Notes: generated by a model not told the origin, from the sequence alone. Counted from the first letter of the stretch, positions 33,786-42,149 are shown. The stretch: 64,000 bases of DNA from DATAUK01 sp036268295 (GCA_036268295.1 DATAUK010000021.1:23722-87721); one strand, 5' to 3'. Numbers and translations: made by a program.

Positions 33786-34945
33786 GCGTCTTCGATGCGC
33801 TGATCGGGCAGGAGCCGGTGGTCGATCAGCTCCGCGCCGCAGTCGATGCGGCGGCTGCCGTCGTACGCGGCGAGGCGGGCCTCGGCATGTCACACGCCTG
33901 GCTGTTCACCGGACCGCCGGGCTCCGGTCGCTCGGTTGCGGCGCGGGCGTTCGGCGCTGCATTGCAGTGCGCGGATGGTGGCTGCGGCACCTGCCACGAG
34001 TGCCACACCGCGCTGTCCGGCGCGCACGCCGACATCGAGATCGTCATGCCGACGGGGCTGTCCTACAGCGTTGCCGAGACCCGTCAGCTGGTCGCGCGGG
34101 CCGCCCTCGCGCCGACCCGAGGGCTCTGGCAGGTGACCATCGCCGAGGACGCCGACCGGTTCACCGAGCAGGCCCTCAACGCGTTGCTGAAAGCACTCGA
34201 AGAGCCGCCGCCGCGAGGTGTCTGGCTGCTGTGCGCGCCGTCGGTCGAGGATCTGCTGCCGACGATCCGCTCGCGCTGCCGGCTGGTCACGTTGCGGATC
34301 CCGCCCAACGATGCGGTGGCGAGATATCTCAGCCGGGAGGGAGTCGATCCGGTCGCCGCGCAGTTCGCTGCCCGCGCTGCGCAGGGTCATATCGGCCGGG
34401 CGAGACGACTGGCCCAGGACGGCGAGGCCGCGAAACGTCGACGCGACGTTCTCGAGCTCCCGCAGCAGGTCGCGAGGATCAGCGACTGTTTCGCCGCGGC
34501 GGCGCGGCTGGTCGAGGCGGCCAAGCAGGAAGCCGCCGCGGTCAGCGAGGCGTTGGACAGCGACGAGAAGTCGGCCTTGCGGGAGGCGATGGGCGACGTC
34601 GGCGGGCGGGGAGCCGCCAAGCCGCGCGGGGTTGCCGGCGCGATCTCGGACCTCGAGAAGCGACAACGATCCCGCGCCACCCGCACTCAGCGTGATGCAC
34701 TTGATCGTGCGCTGGTCGATCTCGCGGCGTTCTACCGAGACGTCCTGATGGTGCAGCTCGGTGCCTCGGTCGAGCTGGTCAACGTCGATCTCGAGGACTC
34801 GCTCACCGCACTCGCCGACGCCTCGACACCGGAGTCGACGCTGCGCCGGATCGAGGCCGTCCTCGCAGCGCGCGAGGCGATCGATGCGAACGTTGCAGCG
34901 TTGCTCGCGGTCGAGGCGATGGCGGTCTCGCTACACGCCGGCTGA
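33782..34945 (+). CDS. holB: DNA polymerase III delta-prime subunit
   Basis: A 387-residue clamp-loader subunit. The AAA+ fold is seen at LFTGPPGSGRSVAA, where the Walker A lysine is arginine, so ATP hydrolysis is not expected, as in other delta-prime subunits. A zinc-binding group follows, with the cysteines in ADGGCGTCHECH. The sensor region is ALLKALEEPPPRGVWLLC, with SRC in the SRCRLVTL segment. It loads the sliding clamp with tau/gamma and delta. ATG 33782 overlaps the MFS-tmk stop (ATGA at 33782-33785), so production is coupled to the kinase. Confidence 0.93.
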   Translation: MSVFDALIGQEPVVDQLRAAVDAAAAVVRGEAGLGMSHAWLFTGPPGSGRSVAARAFGAALQCADGGCGTCHECHTALSGAHADIEIVMPTGLSYSVAETRQLVARAALAPTRGLWQVTIAEDADRFTEQALNALLKALEEPPPRGVWLLCAPSVEDLLPTIRSRCRLVTLRIPPNDAVARYLSREGVDPVAAQFAARAAQGHIGRARRLAQDGEAAKRRRDVLELPQQVARISDCFAAAARLVEAAKQEAAAVSEALDSDEKSALREAMGDVGGRGAAKPRGVAGAISDLEKRQRSRATRTQRDALDRALVDLAAFYRDVLMVQLGASVELVNVDLEDSLTALADASTPESTLRRIEAVLAAREAIDANVAALLAVEAMAVSLHAG

Positions 34946-34963
34946 CCCGGCGGCCGTCCGCCG

Positions 34964-34969
34964 TACCCT
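34964..34969 (+). promoter_or_regulatory. Putative -10 box TACCCT upstream of peptidase gene
   Basis: TACCCT fits TANNNT and lies about 50 bases before the GGGAG ribosome site at 35008-35012, so a transcript begun here would cover the proposed ATC start at 35020. Confidence 0.4.
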
Positions 34970-35019
34970 TTGGTTGCGGTTCACCCGCCGTCCGCCGCTG
35001 ACTGACCGGGAGCCTCGAC

Positions 35020-36549
35020 ATCCGACGCCTGATCGCCGCCCTCGCCGTTGTTGCGCTGGCTGTCCTCGCCGGCTGTTCAGGGCGCAGCGCGCCGGCCGCG
35101 GGCCAATCCGGCTCGACCTCGTCGGTGCCAACGGCGTCGAGCCCGGCTGCGGCCGCCACTGCGCCGGCCGGGCTCCAGCGGTTCTACAGCCAGCAGCTCG
35201 CGTGGCAGAGCTGCCACGGCGGGTTCCAGTGCTCGACCCTCCTGGTGCCGGTCGACTACTCCGACCCGAGCGGACCGACTTTGCACGTCGCGGTCATCCG
35301 GAAACAGTCAGCCGGCTCCCATCAAGGCTCGCTGATCATCAATCCCGGCGGCCCGGGGGCATCCGGGGTGACGTTCGAGGTCGAGGCGGCGTCGGCGTTC
35401 TCCCAGCTGACCGACCACTACGACCTGGTGTCCTTCGACCCGCGCGGTGTCGGGCTCTCCGGCCCGATCCGCTGCCTGAGCTCGGCTCAGCTCGATGCCT
35501 TCATCAACACCAACCCGGTGCCGCAGAACGCCGCCCAGCACGCGGCACTGGTCTCCGAGGCCAAGCTGTTAGCGGATGCCTGCTTCAAACGCAACGGCAA
35601 CTACCTCGAGCACGTCGGCACGATCGACCAGGCGCGCGACATGGACGTGCTGCGCGCCGCCCTCGGCGATTCGAAGCTCACCTACTACGGCGCGTCGTAC
35701 GGCACGTATCTGGGGGCGAAGTACGCGCAGCTGTTCCCGACCCACATCCGGGCGATGGTGCTCGACGGTGCGCTGAATCCGGCGGAGCCGCTCGACGAGG
35801 AAAACCTGGTTCAGGCCGAGGGGTTCCAGACCGACCTCGACGACTTCCTTGCCGCCTGCGTCAACTCCGGCTCGTGCCCGCTCGGCTCGACCGACGCCGC
35901 GGCGCATGCCAGCCTTGAGGCGCTCAAGGCCGAGGTGACCGCACACCCGTTGTCGGTCAATGGCCGCGAGCTTGGCGCCGGCGAGTTCTTCGAGGGTCTG
36001 GCTTCCGGGCTCTACTCGACGAGCGACTGGACGCAGCTGTGGGGCGCGCTCGGGCAGGCGAAAAGCGGCAACGGCACCGTGCTGCTCGATTTCGCTGACT
36101 CGCTGACCGAGCGCAACACCAACGGCAGCTACACGAATCTGATCGAGTCGAACACCGCGATCAACTGCATCGACCGGCCGGCTCCGAAGTCGGTCGCGAC
36201 GTACGACGCGGATGCCACGAAGTTTGCGGCCCAGGCGCCGGACTTCGGTGCGGCGATCGAGTACGGCTCGCTGCCGTGCGCGTTCTGGAAGGTGCCGCCG
36301 GTCGAGGCGCTGCACCAGGTCCACGCCGTCGGCGCGCCGCCGATTCTCGTGATCGGCACGACCCGCGACCCCGCGACGCCCTACGTCTGGGCGCAGGCGC
36401 TCGCCAAGCAGCTGCACTCCGGCGTGCTGCTGACCCACGACGGCGACGGACACACCGCCTATCTCGACCACGACTCTTGCGTCGACGCGGCGGTCAAGAC
36501 CTACATCGACGCTCTGACCACGCCCAAGGTCGGCACCGTCTGCAGTTAG
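35020..36549 (+). CDS. Lipoprotein alpha/beta-hydrolase peptidase (SlpD/tripeptidyl-type)
   Basis: An exported peptidase-like hydrolase of 509 residues. The reading frame begins with a textbook lipoprotein signal, RRLIAALAVVALAVLAGC, whose first codon before RR is ATC at 35020; CGGGAG (35007-35012) stands seven bases upstream. An in-frame TGA lies at 34999-35001 and no ATG, GTG or TTG occurs before GTG 35125, which would remove the whole signal. The alpha/beta hydrolase fold has the oxyanion INPGGPGASG, the nucleophile in YYGASYGTYLG, an acid in IGTTRDPATPY and His in DGDGHTAY. Similar actinobacterial proteins are tripeptidyl aminopeptidases acting outside the cell. Confidence 0.85.
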   Translation: MRRLIAALAVVALAVLAGCSGRSAPAAGQSGSTSSVPTASSPAAAATAPAGLQRFYSQQLAWQSCHGGFQCSTLLVPVDYSDPSGPTLHVAVIRKQSAGSHQGSLIINPGGPGASGVTFEVEAASAFSQLTDHYDLVSFDPRGVGLSGPIRCLSSAQLDAFINTNPVPQNAAQHAALVSEAKLLADACFKRNGNYLEHVGTIDQARDMDVLRAALGDSKLTYYGASYGTYLGAKYAQLFPTHIRAMVLDGALNPAEPLDEENLVQAEGFQTDLDDFLAACVNSGSCPLGSTDAAAHASLEALKAEVTAHPLSVNGRELGAGEFFEGLASGLYSTSDWTQLWGALGQAKSGNGTVLLDFADSLTERNTNGSYTNLIESNTAINCIDRPAPKSVATYDADATKFAAQAPDFGAAIEYGSLPCAFWKVPPVEALHQVHAVGAPPILVIGTTRDPATPYVWAQALAKQLHSGVLLTHDGDGHTAYLDHDSCVDAAVKTYIDALTTPKVGTVCS

Positions 36550-36581
36550 ACTCTCTCGCGTTGCGCCGCTCGCCGGCGTAC

Positions 36582-36654
36582 GCCGCCTTAGCTCAGTTGG
36601 TAGAGCGATTCACTCGTAATGAATAGGTCTGGAGTTCGATTCTCCAAGGCGGCT
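36582..36654 (+). tRNA. tRNA-Thr (CGT anticodon)
   Basis: A 73-base cloverleaf. Acceptor stem GCCGCCT pairs with AGGCGGC, then T is the discriminator. D-arm GCTC-AGTTGGTA-GAGC. Anticodon stem ATTCA/TGAAT with loop CTCGTAA; the anticodon CGT (36615-36617) reads ACG, threonine. T-arm TGGAG-TTCGATT-CTCCA. CCA is not encoded. No flanking direct repeat or integrase suggests an inserted element. Confidence 0.96.
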
Positions 36655-36730
36655 CTGTCCCATGACGCGTTCGTGTCCGGCCAAGAAGAGTGGCGCGTTC
36701 TTCTCAGTCGAGTCGCACTGACCTGGGCGC

Positions 36731-36736
36731 TAGCCT
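36731..36736 (+). promoter_or_regulatory. Putative -10 box TAGCCT, leaderless start at 36744
   Basis: TAGCCT ends seven bases before GTG 36744 and supports that start. No ribosome site is present. Confidence 0.6.
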
Positions 36737-36743
36737 CGGTGCT

Positions 36744-37202
36744 GTGAGTGCGACCCACTATCAGCAGCCGGGCTGGTTCACGACCCACGTGTTCAACCGG
36801 GTGGTGGCTTGGCTGACCCGGCTAGGCGTGAGTGTCTGGGGCTCCCGGGTGCTGGAGGTACGTGGCCGCACCAGCGGTGAGCCGCGTCGCACTCCGGTCA
36901 ACCTGCTGACGTTCGAGGGCGTGCGTTATCTCGTCGCGCCACGGGGTGAGACGCAGTGGGTGCGCAACCTTCGGGTGGCGGGTGACGGCGTACTGATCGT
37001 GGGCCGCCGTCGGCAGGCCTTCACCGCCGAGGAGCTGCCGAACGGCGACAAGCCCGAGGTGCTCCGCGCCTATCTGAAGCGCTGGAAGGCCGAGGTCGAG
37101 GTCTTCTTCGACGGCGTCAGCGCGAACTCGACCGACGACGAGCTCGACCGCATCGCGCCACGCCACCCGGTCTTCCGGATCTCGGAGTTGTCAGGACGCT
37201 GA
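36744..37202 (+). CDS. Deazaflavin (F420)-dependent nitroreductase-family protein
   Basis: A 152-residue split beta-barrel protein of the Ddn/DUF385 family. Recognisable parts are LEVRGRTSGEPRRTPVNLL, where GRxSG and RRTPV mark the family, the strand VRYLVAPRGETQWVRNLR, and RRRQAFTAEELP. Members reduce quinones or nitro compounds with F420H2. Start GTG 36744 follows from the leaderless promoter; the open frame before it belongs to the tRNA spacer. It is probably transcribed alone. Confidence 0.87.
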   Translation: MSATHYQQPGWFTTHVFNRVVAWLTRLGVSVWGSRVLEVRGRTSGEPRRTPVNLLTFEGVRYLVAPRGETQWVRNLRVAGDGVLIVGRRRQAFTAEELPNGDKPEVLRAYLKRWKAEVEVFFDGVSANSTDDELDRIAPRHPVFRISELSGR

Positions 37203-37239
37203 CGCGTGCAGGTGCGCCGAGGGTCCTGACAGGTCGCAC

Positions 37240-37245
37240 TAGCCT
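37240..37245 (+). promoter_or_regulatory. glpD: Putative -10 box TAGCCT for leaderless glpD
   Basis: TAGCCT ends seven bases before GTG 37253, with no ribosome site in between. The layout is the same as at 28115 and 36731. Confidence 0.6.
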
Positions 37246-37252
37246 GCGTGTA

Positions 37253-38956
37253 GTGAGAGGAACGTCGCAGCTCGGGCCGCAGTCTCGCGAAGATGCCTGG
37301 AAGACGCTCGACGGCGGCCTGGTCGACGTACTGGTCATCGGTGCCGGTGTAGTTGGCGGCGGGGTCGCGCTCGACGCGGTGACGCGCGGGCTGTCGGTCG
37401 CGCTGGTCGAGGCGCGTGACATCGCCAGCGGTACGTCGTCGCGGTCGAGCAAGCTCTTCCACGGTGGCCTGCGCTATCTCGAGCAGCTCGATTTCGCGCT
37501 GGTCCGCGAGGCGCTGCACGAACGCGAGCTGGTCCTCACCCGGCTGGCGCCGCACCTGGTCAAGCCGGTCCCGTTCCTATACCCGCTGACCCGCCACGGC
37601 TGGGAGCGGGTGTACGTCGGCGCCGGACTGGCGATTTACGACGCGATCGGTGGCGCCCGATCATTGCCGAGGCATCGCCACCTCACCCGGCGTGGCGCGC
37701 GATCGCTCGCACCGGCGTTGCGCCGCGACTCGCTGGTCGGCGGGATCCGCTACTACGACGCCCAGTGCGACGACGCCCGCCACACCTTGACGCTGACCCG
37801 CACGGCCGCGTCGTACGGCGCGACGGTGCGCTCCTCAACCGAGGTGGTCGGCTTCGTCCGCGAGGGTGGTCGGATCACCGGCGCGCACCTTCGCGACACC
37901 GAGACCGGCGCGACTGCCACGGTGCGGACTGGTGTCGTGGTCAATGCGACGGGCGTCTGGACCGACGACGTGCAGCGGCTGGCCAACTCGCGCGGGGAGT
38001 TCAAGGTCCGCGCCTCCAAGGGGATTCATATCGTGGTGCCGCGCGACCGGATCTCCTCCGAGCCCGGGCTCATCCTGCGAACCCCGACGTCGGTGCTCTT
38101 CGTGATCCCGTGGGGCGACTACTGGATCATCGGCACCACCGATGACGACTGGCGATACGACAAGGCACATCCGGCGGCGAGCCGGGTCGACATCGACTAT
38201 CTGCTGCGTCACGTCAACGAGGTGCTGGCGGTGCCGCTGACCCGGGACGACATCTCCGGCGTTTACGCCGGGCTGCGGCCGCTGCTCGCGGGTGAGCAGG
38301 AGGACACCTCGCAGCTCTCGCGGGAGCACGCGATCAGCCACTCGCCGCGCGGGATGGTGTCGGTGGCCGGCGGCAAGTACACGACCTACCGCGTCATGGC
38401 ACGCGACGCGGTTGACGCTGCGGTCGAGGACCTCGGCCGGCACGCGCCGCCGTGCGTGACCGAGCACATCCCGCTGGTCGGCGCCGACGGCTACCACGCG
38501 CTGGCCAACCAGGTCGAGTCGCTGGCTGAGGATCTCGGGCTGCCACGGTGGCGAGTCGACCACCTGCTCAACCGGTACGGCGCGATGCTCTACGACGTCC
38601 TCGCTCCGGCGGCACAGGATCCGGCGTTGCTTGAGCCGGTGCCTGCCGCCGGTACATATCTGCTGGCCGAGGTGAGGTACGCCGCGACCCACGAGGCGGC
38701 GCTGCATCTCGATGACGTGTTGGCCCGTCGTACTCGGATCTCGATCGAGACCACGCATCGCGGCGTCGAGTCGGCGCGGCCGGTGGCGCAGCTGCTCGCG
38801 TCGGTGCTCGGGTGGGACGAGGACACCCGCGAACGTGAGATCGAGTCCTACATCGCGCGGGTAGAGGCCGAGCGGTTGAGCCAGGAGCAGACCGACGACG
38901 TCAACGCCGACGCCCGCCGCCTCCTCGCTCCCGACACCCGCCGAACCGTCGTCTAA
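37253..38956 (+). CDS. glpD: Glycerol-3-phosphate dehydrogenase (FAD)
   Basis: A 567-residue flavoenzyme that oxidises sn-glycerol-3-phosphate to dihydroxyacetone phosphate and passes electrons to quinone at the membrane. The dinucleotide-binding motif is VLVIGAGVVGGGVALDAV (GxGxxG at 30-35). Typical GlpD blocks follow: GTSSRSSKLFHGGLRYLEQ, the substrate region YAGLRPLL, and VAGGKYTTYR. The C-terminal domain is of the DAO_C type. No glycerol kinase or facilitator is adjacent. The stop is followed at once by a 31-bp repeat array. Confidence 0.95.
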   Translation: MRGTSQLGPQSREDAWKTLDGGLVDVLVIGAGVVGGGVALDAVTRGLSVALVEARDIASGTSSRSSKLFHGGLRYLEQLDFALVREALHERELVLTRLAPHLVKPVPFLYPLTRHGWERVYVGAGLAIYDAIGGARSLPRHRHLTRRGARSLAPALRRDSLVGGIRYYDAQCDDARHTLTLTRTAASYGATVRSSTEVVGFVREGGRITGAHLRDTETGATATVRTGVVVNATGVWTDDVQRLANSRGEFKVRASKGIHIVVPRDRISSEPGLILRTPTSVLFVIPWGDYWIIGTTDDDWRYDKAHPAASRVDIDYLLRHVNEVLAVPLTRDDISGVYAGLRPLLAGEQEDTSQLSREHAISHSPRGMVSVAGGKYTTYRVMARDAVDAAVEDLGRHAPPCVTEHIPLVGADGYHALANQVESLAEDLGLPRWRVDHLLNRYGAMLYDVLAPAAQDPALLEPVPAAGTYLLAEVRYAATHEAALHLDDVLARRTRISIETTHRGVESARPVAQLLASVLGWDEDTREREIESYIARVEAERLSQEQTDDVNADARRLLAPDTRRTVV

Positions 38957-39040
38957 CCCCGCGCATGTGCCATTGGTGGGGTTATAACCCTGCGGATGTG
39001 CCATTGGTGGGGTCAGGACGCCATCAATGGCACATCCGCG
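38957..39040. repeat. GCATGTGCCAT repeat array (two direct, one inverted unit)
   Basis: Begins directly after the glpD stop. Direct cores start at 38961 and 38992, 31 bases apart. An inverted core at 39021-39040 can pair with the second unit. The stop and last codons of the convergent AbiEi-like gene lie inside this array. Confidence 0.88.
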
Positions 39041-39987
39041 TGGAGCTGGGGCGGGCCGGCTCGCAGCAGTTGCACGCCTGGTGGCAGTCCGCGCCCGGCG
39101 TTCCTGCGATAACAGGTCTCGACCTGATCGAGGATGCGATCAGCTTCTCGGAGTAGCTGGCGGGGCGCGTCGTGCAGCACGGTGAGCCCAGCGGCAGTCA
39201 TCGCATCGTGTCGCGACTGCATGTCCTCAAAGTCGTCCTCGCCGGCGTGATGTTCACGACCGTTGGTCTCGTGGACCAGGCCGGCTTCGACCCACAACGC
39301 ATCGGGGCACACGCGTCGGCCGTCTGGCAGGCCGAGGAGCGCGTTGAGTAGCGGCGGCGGTAGGACCGTCGACTGACAGCAGAGCGTCGCGAAGTCCGCC
39401 TCCGGCGCAGAACGGATTCCGCCGATGATGTCTGCCACAACGAGCCTGGCCACGCCGGCACCGCGACCGGTGATGTGTGGCACCTCCAGCGCGAGTGCCT
39501 CCGGCCAGACGATCCCGCGTTGGACTGCGTCTGCGAGTACGGCGGTCGCCACCCGGCGGTCACCGATCCTGGCTGCGAACTCGATCAGCGCGCGAGTGGG
39601 CGGGCAGTAGGGGAGACCGTTGATGATCCGCGGCGCCGGCGGGCGGTGCGTCCGGCGGACCATGACGCCATCGCGATTTACCCGCCTGGTTTCGGCGGGC
39701 AGCAACAGGCGAATGATCGGGTCCTCCGGCAGGTATCGAATCGCATAGCCCGATAGCGCTGTCGCATCTCCGAGCAGCGCGTGCGGGCCGCCGTAGAGCA
39801 GCGCGGCACGCAGTCGTTGGCGGGTTGACGGCGTACCCGTCGCCGCGAGGTAGACGCCCGGGAGCAGGATCTGCCAGCGGGTGCCGAGGCGATGTCGGAC
39901 CGCGTCGAGCGACATGTACTGCAGCGCCTGCTGGCGGGTGGCGAGGTTGTCCTGCGCGCAGAGAAGCTGGTCGAAACTGAGGTTCAT
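39013..39987 (-). CDS. AbiEi-like/PDDEXK-like protein
   Basis: A 324-residue protein of a type common in actinobacteria and usually annotated as AbiEi-family antitoxin with an endonuclease-like C-terminus. The N-terminal part is helical, with DQLLCAQDNLATRQQAL and a short WQILLPGVYLA wing. The C-terminal part, CPDALWVEAGLVHETNGREHH, has the D...E pattern of restriction-like (DUF559/Vsr) folds. No AbiEii toxin gene is adjacent. ATG 39987 is used because the open frame farther upstream is only repeat sequence. The last codons (around VPLMAS) come from the repeat array, so the original C-terminus may have been replaced. Confidence 0.7.
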   Translation of the reverse strand: MNLSFDQLLCAQDNLATRQQALQYMSLDAVRHRLGTRWQILLPGVYLAATGTPSTRQRLRAALLYGGPHALLGDATALSGYAIRYLPEDPIIRLLLPAETRRVNRDGVMVRRTHRPPAPRIINGLPYCPPTRALIEFAARIGDRRVATAVLADAVQRGIVWPEALALEVPHITGRGAGVARLVVADIIGGIRSAPEADFATLCCQSTVLPPPLLNALLGLPDGRRVCPDALWVEAGLVHETNGREHHAGEDDFEDMQSRHDAMTAAGLTVLHDAPRQLLREADRILDQVETCYRRNAGRGLPPGVQLLRAGPPQLHADVPLMAS

Positions 39988-39989
39988 GT

Positions 39990-40003
39990 CTCGAACGATC
40001 GAG
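39990..40003. promoter_or_regulatory. Short palindrome CTCGA-ACGA-TCGAG
   Basis: Five-base inverted arms centred ten bases upstream of the AbiEi-like start. AbiEi proteins are known to repress their own promoter by binding inverted repeats, so this could be an operator. The arms are short and chance occurrence is possible. Confidence 0.25.
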
Positions 40004-40080
40004 CATCGCGAGACGCAAACGGCCGGCGAAATCGCTCGCTGTTGACGGTTGCACCCGGATCCGAACCTGTGGAAGCCGCG

Positions 40081-40194
40081 CATGGCACATGCGCGGGCCT
40101 GTGGACCCACTGATGGCACATGCGCGGGGCTATGGACCCACTGATGGCACATGCGTGGGCCGATAGGCCCACTGATGGCACATGCGTAGGGCTA
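40081..40194. repeat. Four tandem 31-bp units of the repeat family, reverse orientation
   Basis: GGCACATGCG cores recur every 31 bases, with the linkers GGACCCACTGAT or GGCCCACTGAT between them. All units point toward the minus strand and begin immediately at the ppa stop codon (40192-40194). The array fills the gap between ppa and the AbiEi-like gene. Confidence 0.9.
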
Positions 40195-40683
40195 GAGGTC
40201 GCTGTTGTCTTTTAGGCGCTGGCGGGAGTTCGTGATCTCGGTCTCGGCGTCGGAGCGGCCGACCCAGTGGGCGCCCTCGACGCTCTTGCCGGGTTCGAGG
40301 TCCTTGTAGACCTCGAAGAAGTGCTGGACCTCGAGCCGGTCGAACTCCGGCATGTGGTGGATGTCGCGCAGGTGCTCCTGGCGCGGGTCGTTGGCCGGCA
40401 CGCAGATGACCTTGTCGTCGCCGCCCTTTTCATCGGTCATCCGGAACATCCCGATTGCACGGCTGCGAATCAGGCAGCCAGGAAACGTCGGCTCCGGCAG
40501 CAGCACGAGGGCGTCGAGCGGATCCCCGTCCTCACCGAGGGTGTCCTCGATGTAGCCGTAGTCCGCCGGATATTGCGTCGCGGTGAACAGCGTGCGGTCA
40601 AGGCGCATCCGCCCGATCTCGTGGTCCATCTCGTATTTGTTGCGGGTGCCCTTCGGGATCTCGATCAGAACGTCGAATTCCAC
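40192..40683 (-). CDS. ppa: Inorganic pyrophosphatase
   Basis: A 163-residue soluble family I pyrophosphatase. The active site includes EIPKGTRNKYE, YPADYGYIEDT and the signature DGDPLDALVL, with Mg2+-binding aspartates. It removes PPi made in biosynthesis and so pulls polymer synthesis forward. The length matches Rv3628 and other actinobacterial enzymes. It is divergent from dacB, as in mycobacteria, with a gap of 47 bases. The stop runs straight into the 31-bp repeats. Confidence 0.96.
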   Translation of the reverse strand: MEFDVLIEIPKGTRNKYEMDHEIGRMRLDRTLFTATQYPADYGYIEDTLGEDGDPLDALVLLPEPTFPGCLIRSRAIGMFRMTDEKGGDDKVICVPANDPRQEHLRDIHHMPEFDRLEVQHFFEVYKDLEPGKSVEGAHWVGRSDAETEITNSRQRLKDNSDL

Positions 40684-40716
40684 GCGGGCTCCTCTCGTCG
40701 GGCTTTCGGCACCACG

Positions 40717-40722
40717 TAGTCT
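40717..40722 (+). promoter_or_regulatory. dacB: Putative -10 box TAGTCT for leaderless dacB
   Basis: TAGTCT ends eight bases before GTG 40731 and there is no ribosome site. Confidence 0.5.
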
Positions 40723-40730
40723 GCCGCGAG

Positions 40731-42146
40731 GTGCGTACTTCCAATGCAGCGACCCTCGCGGTCGCGATCCTGGTGACCGTCGGCGTCACAGTGGGGTACG
40801 CCGTTGACCACCACCACTCCTCGCCTAAGCCGGTGGCGGCGCCATCGACCACGTCGTCGGGATCGCCGATGCCACTGCCGTCGAGCGCGCCGCCGCGGCT
40901 GCCGGTCCTCGGGCGCCTCGACCCGACCGTGGCGCGTCCGACCGCGCACGGCGTTACGGCCAGGCTCGCCTCGGCAACCGGCCCGGTCACCAGCGGCGCC
41001 CATCTGGTCGGGGAGGTGGCCGACGCCGACACCGGCGCGGTGTTGTGGGCTCGCGGGGCGGGCGTGCCCGAGCCGCCGGCATCGACGACGAAGCTGCTCA
41101 CCGCGGCCGCGGCGCTCGACGCGCTCGGACCGAACTTCCGGCTCCAGACCACCACCCGGCTGGTCGCTCGCACCGTCTACCTCGTCGGTGGCGGGGACCC
41201 GACGGTCGTCCGCAGCGACAACGGCACCGCCGGCCAGGGCTATCCGGCGCCGGCCTCGCTTGCCACGTTGGCTCGTCGTACGGCGAAGGCGCTCGGCACC
41301 GTGCGCAACGTCCGGCTGCGGCTCGACGCCAGCGCGTGGAGCGGCCCGTCGATGGCGCGAGGCTGGAAGCCGAGCTACGTGACCGAGGGAGACATCACGC
41401 CGCCGTCCGCGCTCGAACTCAACGAGGGTCGGATCGATCCCTCGGACGAGTTCGCGTCGCGCAGCCCGACGCCCGCCGCGCAGGCCGGCGATGTGTTCGT
41501 CGACCTGTTGCGCGCCGACGGCGTCCACGTGATCGGCAAGGTGGCGCTGGCCACGGCCGGCGCTGGATCGTCGCCGCTGGCGAGCATCGAATCGCCGCCG
41601 CTGTCCGCGATGGTCGAGAACATGTTGACGGTGAGCGATGACGACGTCGCGGAGGCGTTGGGTCGGGCGGTCGCGCGCCATGATCACGTCGCCGCCACCT
41701 TCACCGGTGCCGGGCAGGCGGTGATCGCCCGGGTTGCCTCGCTCGGCGTGCCGACGACGGGGGTCTCGCTGCAAGACACCAGTGGCCTCTCGCACCTCGA
41801 CCGGATCACCCCGGCCGCGCTGATCGGCGTGTTGCGGGCGGCGATCTCATCGCGTCATCCGCAGCTGCGGGCGGTGGTCCAAGGCTTGCCGATCGCCAGC
41901 CTGACCGGCACGTTGGCCACGAGATATACGACCAAGCCGGCGGTCAAGGCGGCCGGTGTGCTGCGTGCCAAGACCGGCACGCTGAGCGGCGTCAACACGC
42001 TGGCGGGCCTCGTGACCGACCGAAGCGGCCGGCTGCTGGTGTTCGCCTTCATGGCATCTGGCGCCGCGTCGCCCGGGCTCACGGTGCCCGCGCTCGACAA
42101 TCTGGCATCGCGGCTGGCCGGCTGCGGCTGCGGCGGCGGGGCGTAG
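40731..42146 (+). CDS. dacB: D-alanyl-D-alanine carboxypeptidase (PBP4 type)
   Basis: A 471-residue exported penicillin-binding protein of class C (S13 family, Rv3627c-like). One N-terminal membrane segment (residues 7-24) anchors it outside the cell. The catalytic serine and lysine are S118 and K121 (ASTTKLL). The third motif is K414-T-G in LRAKTGTLSG. The second motif, normally SxN, reads S302-D-D-D, with Asp where Asn is expected. It trims peptidoglycan stem peptides. Its neighbour order ppa-dacB-Rv3626c-tilS-hpt is conserved in mycobacteria. Confidence 0.92.
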   Translation: MRTSNAATLAVAILVTVGVTVGYAVDHHHSSPKPVAAPSTTSSGSPMPLPSSAPPRLPVLGRLDPTVARPTAHGVTARLASATGPVTSGAHLVGEVADADTGAVLWARGAGVPEPPASTTKLLTAAAALDALGPNFRLQTTTRLVARTVYLVGGGDPTVVRSDNGTAGQGYPAPASLATLARRTAKALGTVRNVRLRLDASAWSGPSMARGWKPSYVTEGDITPPSALELNEGRIDPSDEFASRSPTPAAQAGDVFVDLLRADGVHVIGKVALATAGAGSSPLASIESPPLSAMVENMLTVSDDDVAEALGRAVARHDHVAATFTGAGQAVIARVASLGVPTTGVSLQDTSGLSHLDRITPAALIGVLRAAISSRHPQLRAVVQGLPIASLTGTLATRYTTKPAVKAAGVLRAKTGTLSGVNTLAGLVTDRSGRLLVFAFMASGAASPGLTVPALDNLASRLAGCGCGGGA

Positions 42147-42149
42147 GTT
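42144..42149 (+). promoter_or_regulatory. Putative -10 box TAGGTT, leaderless start at 42156
   Basis: TAGGTT ends six bases before GTG 42156. The box overlaps the dacB stop region (TAG at 42144-42146). Confidence 0.45.

Noticed and set aside
31491..33893. 800-codon open frame antisense to MFS-tmk
   Set aside because: Shadow of the fusion gene; low-complexity Arg/Gln/Asp/Glu composition without motifs.
36582..36654. tRNA-Thr as integration site of a mobile element
   Set aside because: No integrase and no duplicated tRNA 3' end occur in the window.
39988..40152. N-terminal extension of the AbiEi-like protein to 40152
   Set aside because: The extra codons translate the repeat array and are not protein-like; ATG 39987 starts the conserved part.
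40081..40194. CRISPR-like array of 31-bp repeats
   Set aside because: There are no unique spacers; the whole 31-bp unit is repeated with only point changes, and no cas genes are near.
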